Part shown: in pieces, positions 21,642 to 22,810 of the stretch | Layout: every line of letters begins with the position of its first letter | Position numbering within the stretch: position 1 is the first letter of the stretch | Assembly: GCA_023406985.1 (NCBI GenBank) | Contig: JAEXTK010000230.1 | Coordinates: 1 to 22,810 of the forward strand | From: Spirochaetota bacterium | GTDB lineage: Bacteria; Spirochaetota; Spirochaetia; Treponematales; Breznakiellaceae | Length of the DNA stretch: 22,810 bases | Reading direction: 5' to 3' | Translations under genes and position numbers: made by a program | Notes under the pieces: generated by a model | What the model was told of the DNA's origin: nothing | Seen by the model: only the letters and a program-made list of their open reading frames with translations | Databases searched by the model: none

Positions 21642-22810
21642 CTATCTCCGGCACGCGTCCGCGGCCGCCACGAGGTTCCGGAGGCTCGCTTCCACCTCCC
21701 GCGTCCCCCGCGTCTTGAGCCCGCAGTCCGGATTCACCCACAGCCCCTCGTAGCCGCGGCCGTTCTTCCCGGTCTTCGCCAGGATCGTCCGTATCGCGGC
21801 CTCGATTTCGGCCTCGCTCGGTACCCGCGGAGAGTGGATATCGTAGAGCCCCGGTCCCACCGCGGTCCGAAAACCGGCGTCCACCAGGTAGTCCAGGATC
21901 TCGAGGTTCGATCTGGCCGCCTCGAAGGTGATCACGTCCGCGTCCATCGCGTCGATCTCCCGCACGATCCCGGTGAAATCGCTGTAGCACATGTGGGTAT
22001 GGATCTGGGTGTCGGGTTTCACCCCGCTGTGCGTCAGGCGGAAGGCCGCGATCGCCCAGTCCAGGTAATCCCGCGTACGCTCGGCTTTCCGGAGCGGCAT
22101 CTTCTCCCGCAGCGCGGCCTCGTCGATCTGGATGATGCCGATGCCGTGCCGTTCCAGGTCCGCCACCTCGTCGCGGATGGCGAGGGCGATCTGGAAGGCG
22201 ATGTCGCGGAGCGGCAGATCCTCCCGCGGGAAAGACCAGTTGAGGATGGTGACCGGTCCGGTGAGCATGCCCTTCACCGGTTTCGCGGACAGGCTCTGGG
22301 CGTAGACGGCCACATCCACCGTGAGGGGCGCCGTGCGGGAAACGTCGCCGACGATGATCGGCGGCTTGACGCACCGCGTACCGTAGGACTGAACCCAGCC
22401 GTTCGCGGTGAACGCGAACCCCGCGAGATTCTGGCCGAAGAACTCCACCATGTCGTTCCGTTCGAACTCCCCGTGGACGAGGACGTCCAAGCCGATGTCC
22501 TCCTGCAACGCGACGCAGGAGGCGATCAGATCCTTGACGCGCGCCTCGTAGGCCGCCGCATCGATCGTTCCTTTCCTGAGTTTCGCGCGGAGCTCGCGCA
22601 CCTCCGCCGTCTGCGGGAAGGAGCCGATGGTGGTCGTGGGGAGCGCGGGCAGACGGAATCGCTCCTGCTGGACGGCGAACCGAACCTCCCTGGCCGGAAG
22701 CCGGATAAAATCGGCCTCCGCGAGGGAAGCGACGCGGGAGCGGACCGCGCTATCCGCGGCACCGCCGTCCGCGGCACCGCCGTCCGCGGCACCGCCGTCC
22801 GCGGCACCGC
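21642..22810 (-). CDS. metE: Cobalamin-independent methionine synthase, C-terminal part (5' end beyond window)
   Basis: About 388 residues are visible; the gene enters from the right edge, so the N-terminal domain and start are missing. MetE transfers a methyl group from 5-methyl-tetrahydropteroyl-polyglutamate to homocysteine. The C-terminal barrel begins LPALPTTTIGSFPQT, then GEFERNDMVEFFGQNLAG, GMLTGPVTILNWSF and IQIDEAALREKMPL. Zinc ligands are visible: H and C in THMCYSDF, a Glu in TFEAARSN, and the late Cys in NPDCGLKTRG. Normal family residues end the protein. Before the barrel, the linker carries a GGAAD repeat encoded by a tandem repeat. A B12-independent enzyme means methionine synthesis needs no cobalamin here. 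The gene precedes zwf on the same strand, but zwf has its own promoter. Confidence 0.94.
   Translation of the reverse strand, partial: GAADGGAADGGAADGGAADSAVRSRVASLAEADFIRLPAREVRFAVQQERFRLPALPTTTIGSFPQTAEVRELRAKLRKGTIDAAAYEARVKDLIASCVALQEDIGLDVLVHGEFERNDMVEFFGQNLAGFAFTANGWVQSYGTRCVKPPIIVGDVSRTAPLTVDVAVYAQSLSAKPVKGMLTGPVTILNWSFPREDLPLRDIAFQIALAIRDEVADLERHGIGIIQIDEAALREKMPLRKAERTRDYLDWAIAAFRLTHSGVKPDTQIHTHMCYSDFTGIVREIDAMDADVITFEAARSNLEILDYLVDAGFRTAVGPGLYDIHSPRVPSEAEIEAAIRTILAKTGKNGRGYEGLWVNPDCGLKTRGTREVEASLRNLVAAADACRR
22753..22810. repeat. 15-base tandem repeat inside metE
   Basis: Nearly four copies (three full, one partial at the window edge) of the unit TCCGCGGCACCGCCG, identical to each other. 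They are in frame and encode GGAAD repeats on the minus strand, in the linker before the MetE catalytic barrel. The array may continue past the edge. Confidence 0.9.

Noticed and set aside
21586..22374. Long in-frame extension upstream of zwf
   Set aside because: It reads metE in another frame and crosses the zwf promoter. Zwf homology begins at 21585.
22753..22810. Possible CRISPR array
   Set aside because: The 15-base units are directly adjacent, without spacers, and are in frame within metE.

Overview
The window is GC-rich, very compact bacterial DNA with 20 protein genes, two of them cut by the window edges. No tRNA, rRNA, CRISPR array, insertion sequence or phage gene was seen. The gene set suggests a GC-rich spirochaete (inference, moderate confidence). 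It includes a MurE with a non-standard diamino-acid motif, a DapF-like protein without its catalytic cysteines inside the murE-ddl cluster, a zwf-opcA pair, and FecR, DUF2147 and DUF2804 envelope-type proteins. No database search could be run.

Layout. Positions 1-1710 (minus) hold queD followed by an adenine DNA methyltransferase that runs off the left edge. Positions 1795-5648 (plus) are a peptidoglycan precursor operon: murE, ddl and a DapF-like gene. Positions 5655-8222 (minus) encode FecR-domain, DUF2147 and DUF2804 proteins. Positions 8338-10744 (plus) hold an unrecognised 315-residue protein and murD. Positions 10959-12152 (plus) encode a NapH-like membrane ferredoxin, which meets a convergent Mrp-type ATPase (12145-12918, minus). 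Positions 12998-16497 form an arsenic/redox locus: a permease and a thioredoxin-like protein (minus) diverge from arsR, followed by arsC and a UbiA-family prenyltransferase (plus). Positions 16575-17966 hold an RsmC-like methyltransferase. Positions 17973-22810 (minus) are metE (5' end missing), zwf, opcA and a D-lactate dehydrogenase-type gene, in transcription order metE-zwf-opcA-ldh.

The genes form small modules. MurE, Ddl and MurD serve cell-wall precursor synthesis. Zwf and OpcA serve the oxidative pentose phosphate pathway. ArsR, ArsC, the permease and the thioredoxin-like protein form an arsenic response, with two matching palindromes in the divergent promoter region. The largest gap between genes is about 250 bases (14865-15112).

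The most unusual signal is regulatory. At least four transcription units (queD, murE, fecR, zwf), and probably the 8338 gene and arsR, have a -35 and -10 pair placed so that the predicted transcription start falls on or within a few bases of the start codon. This implies leaderless mRNAs. Other genes (ddl, murD, arsC, the thioredoxin-like gene, ldh, mrp) have ordinary Shine-Dalgarno sites, so both modes seem to coexist.
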